Assembly: GCA_003483125.1 (NCBI GenBank) | Contig: DMWU01000069.1 | Coordinates: forward strand, 1 to 5,444 | From: Erythrobacter sp. | Lineage (GTDB): Bacteria; Pseudomonadota; Alphaproteobacteria; Sphingomonadales; Sphingomonadaceae | Direction: 5' to 3' | DNA length: 5,444 bases | Shown here: piece by piece, positions 4,903 through 5,444 of the stretch | Layout: every line of letters starts with the position of its first letter | Numbering within the stretch: the first letter of the stretch is position 1 | The notes under the pieces: model-generated | The model's input: the letters and a program-made list of their open reading frames with translations, nothing else | Told to the model about the DNA's origin: nothing | Database searches by the model: none | Program-made: the position numbers and the translations under genes

Positions 4903-5444
4903 ATGGGCGAGATCGGTGAAGGGCTGGGCAGCGCGATCGAGGGCGGATTGCTTTCGCGCTCAGTTGAGAAATCGGCCGGTGAAGGCCAGTTTGCCATCAC
5001 AGGAAACTGCCTGAACTGCGGCACCAAGCTGATCGGTGCGCATTGCCATGAATGCGGGCAAAGATCTCAATTACGTCGGACGATCTCTGCAATACTGCAC
5101 GATATCATTCATGGCGTGCTCCACCTTGACGGCAAGTTCTGGCGTACGCTCCCGCTGCTAACTTTCAATCCGGGCGTAATTACGCGGCGCTATATCGATG
5201 GCGAGCGCGCGAAGTTCATCAGCCCCATCGCGATGTTCCTGTTCAGCGTGTTCTTGATGTTTGCGATTTTTCAGGCGCTGGGAATTTCCGCCCCGACAGA
5301 CCTTTCAGCCAGCGATGAGACAGTCGAAGGATTGGAGCAAGCAGGGGAAACTGCACGCAGTCAAGCGGCGGCTACACGTGAAAGCTTGAATGAGCGGCTG
5401 GGAAGCCTTCCTGCCGATAGTCCCCTGAGAAAAGAAGGCGAGGC
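4903..5444 (+). CDS. DUF3667 family zinc-ribbon membrane protein, N-terminal part (cut by right edge)
   Basis: The reading frame from ATG 4903 is open for 180 codons to the window end. After a variable N-terminus of about 34 residues comes a zinc ribbon, CLNCG (36-40) and CHECG (48-52), four cysteines in two CxxC pairs. It is followed by a segment typical of DUF3667 proteins: a helix (TISAILHDIIHGVLHLDGKF, 60-79), WRTLPLLTFNPGVITRRYI (80-98), GERAKFISPIAMFLF (100-114), then the first membrane helix (about 109-126). Residues 130-180 are hydrophilic, Ala/Glu-rich and probably form an extramembrane loop or coiled coil before later helices off the edge. The family is widespread in Bacteroidetes and Proteobacteria and has no established function. 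A strong ribosome site and its own candidate promoter precede it, after the rpoZ terminator, so it likely starts a new unit. Family call is by motif recognition. Confidence 0.85.
   Translation, partial: MGEIGEGLGSAIEGGLLSRSVEKSAGEGQFAITGNCLNCGTKLIGAHCHECGQRSQLRRTISAILHDIIHGVLHLDGKFWRTLPLLTFNPGVITRRYIDGERAKFISPIAMFLFSVFLMFAIFQALGISAPTDLSASDETVEGLEQAGETARSQAAATRESLNERLGSLPADSPLRKEGE

Noticed and set aside
1..5444. Phage, defence or mobile island
   Set aside because: There are no integrase, transposase, toxin-antitoxin, direct-repeat or tRNA signals, and the genes are chromosomal housekeeping types; the GH25-like protein is anchored and not accompanied by holin or other phage genes.

Overview
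The window looks like ordinary chromosome of an alphaproteobacterium, most likely a sphingomonad (order Sphingomonadales, possibly Erythrobacteraceae). This rests on three things: a UPF0262-family gene, a group typical of Alphaproteobacteria; a DnaB carrying the long charged insert seen in alphaproteobacterial DnaBs; and the overall protein style of a moderately GC-rich genome. The assignment comes from family resemblance, not from a search. I see no mobile element, CRISPR array, rRNA or tRNA.

Layout. Bases 1-1473 hold a tight leftward cluster of three genes with gaps of 14 and 12 bases. In transcription order they are a UPF0262 protein, a membrane-anchored GH25-lysozyme-like protein, and cytidine deaminase (cdd), which is cut by the left edge. 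A 149-base divergent spacer (1474-1622) separates this cluster from dnaB, the replicative helicase (1623-3131, rightward). The spacer holds a perfect 7-bp hairpin next to the UPF0262 start and a sequence one base away from a consensus DnaA box. dnaB converges, with a 9-base gap, on a leftward phospholipase D/cardiolipin synthase-like gene (3141-4331). A 110-base divergent spacer with a good -35 element leads into rpoZ, the RNA polymerase omega subunit (4442-4786), which ends at a clear intrinsic terminator. A DUF3667-type zinc-ribbon membrane protein then begins at 4903 and runs off the right edge.

Together these are mostly housekeeping functions: replication, transcription, pyrimidine salvage and phospholipid metabolism. 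No single pathway links them. The most unusual item is the GH25-like protein. It keeps the family's framework but has lost every catalytic acidic residue I can place, so it looks like a pseudoenzyme maintained in a conserved-looking operon. The other points of interest are regulatory (the hairpin, the DnaA-box-like site, and a GANTC site at the rpoZ -35) and are modest. I did not find convincing evidence of a new multi-gene system.
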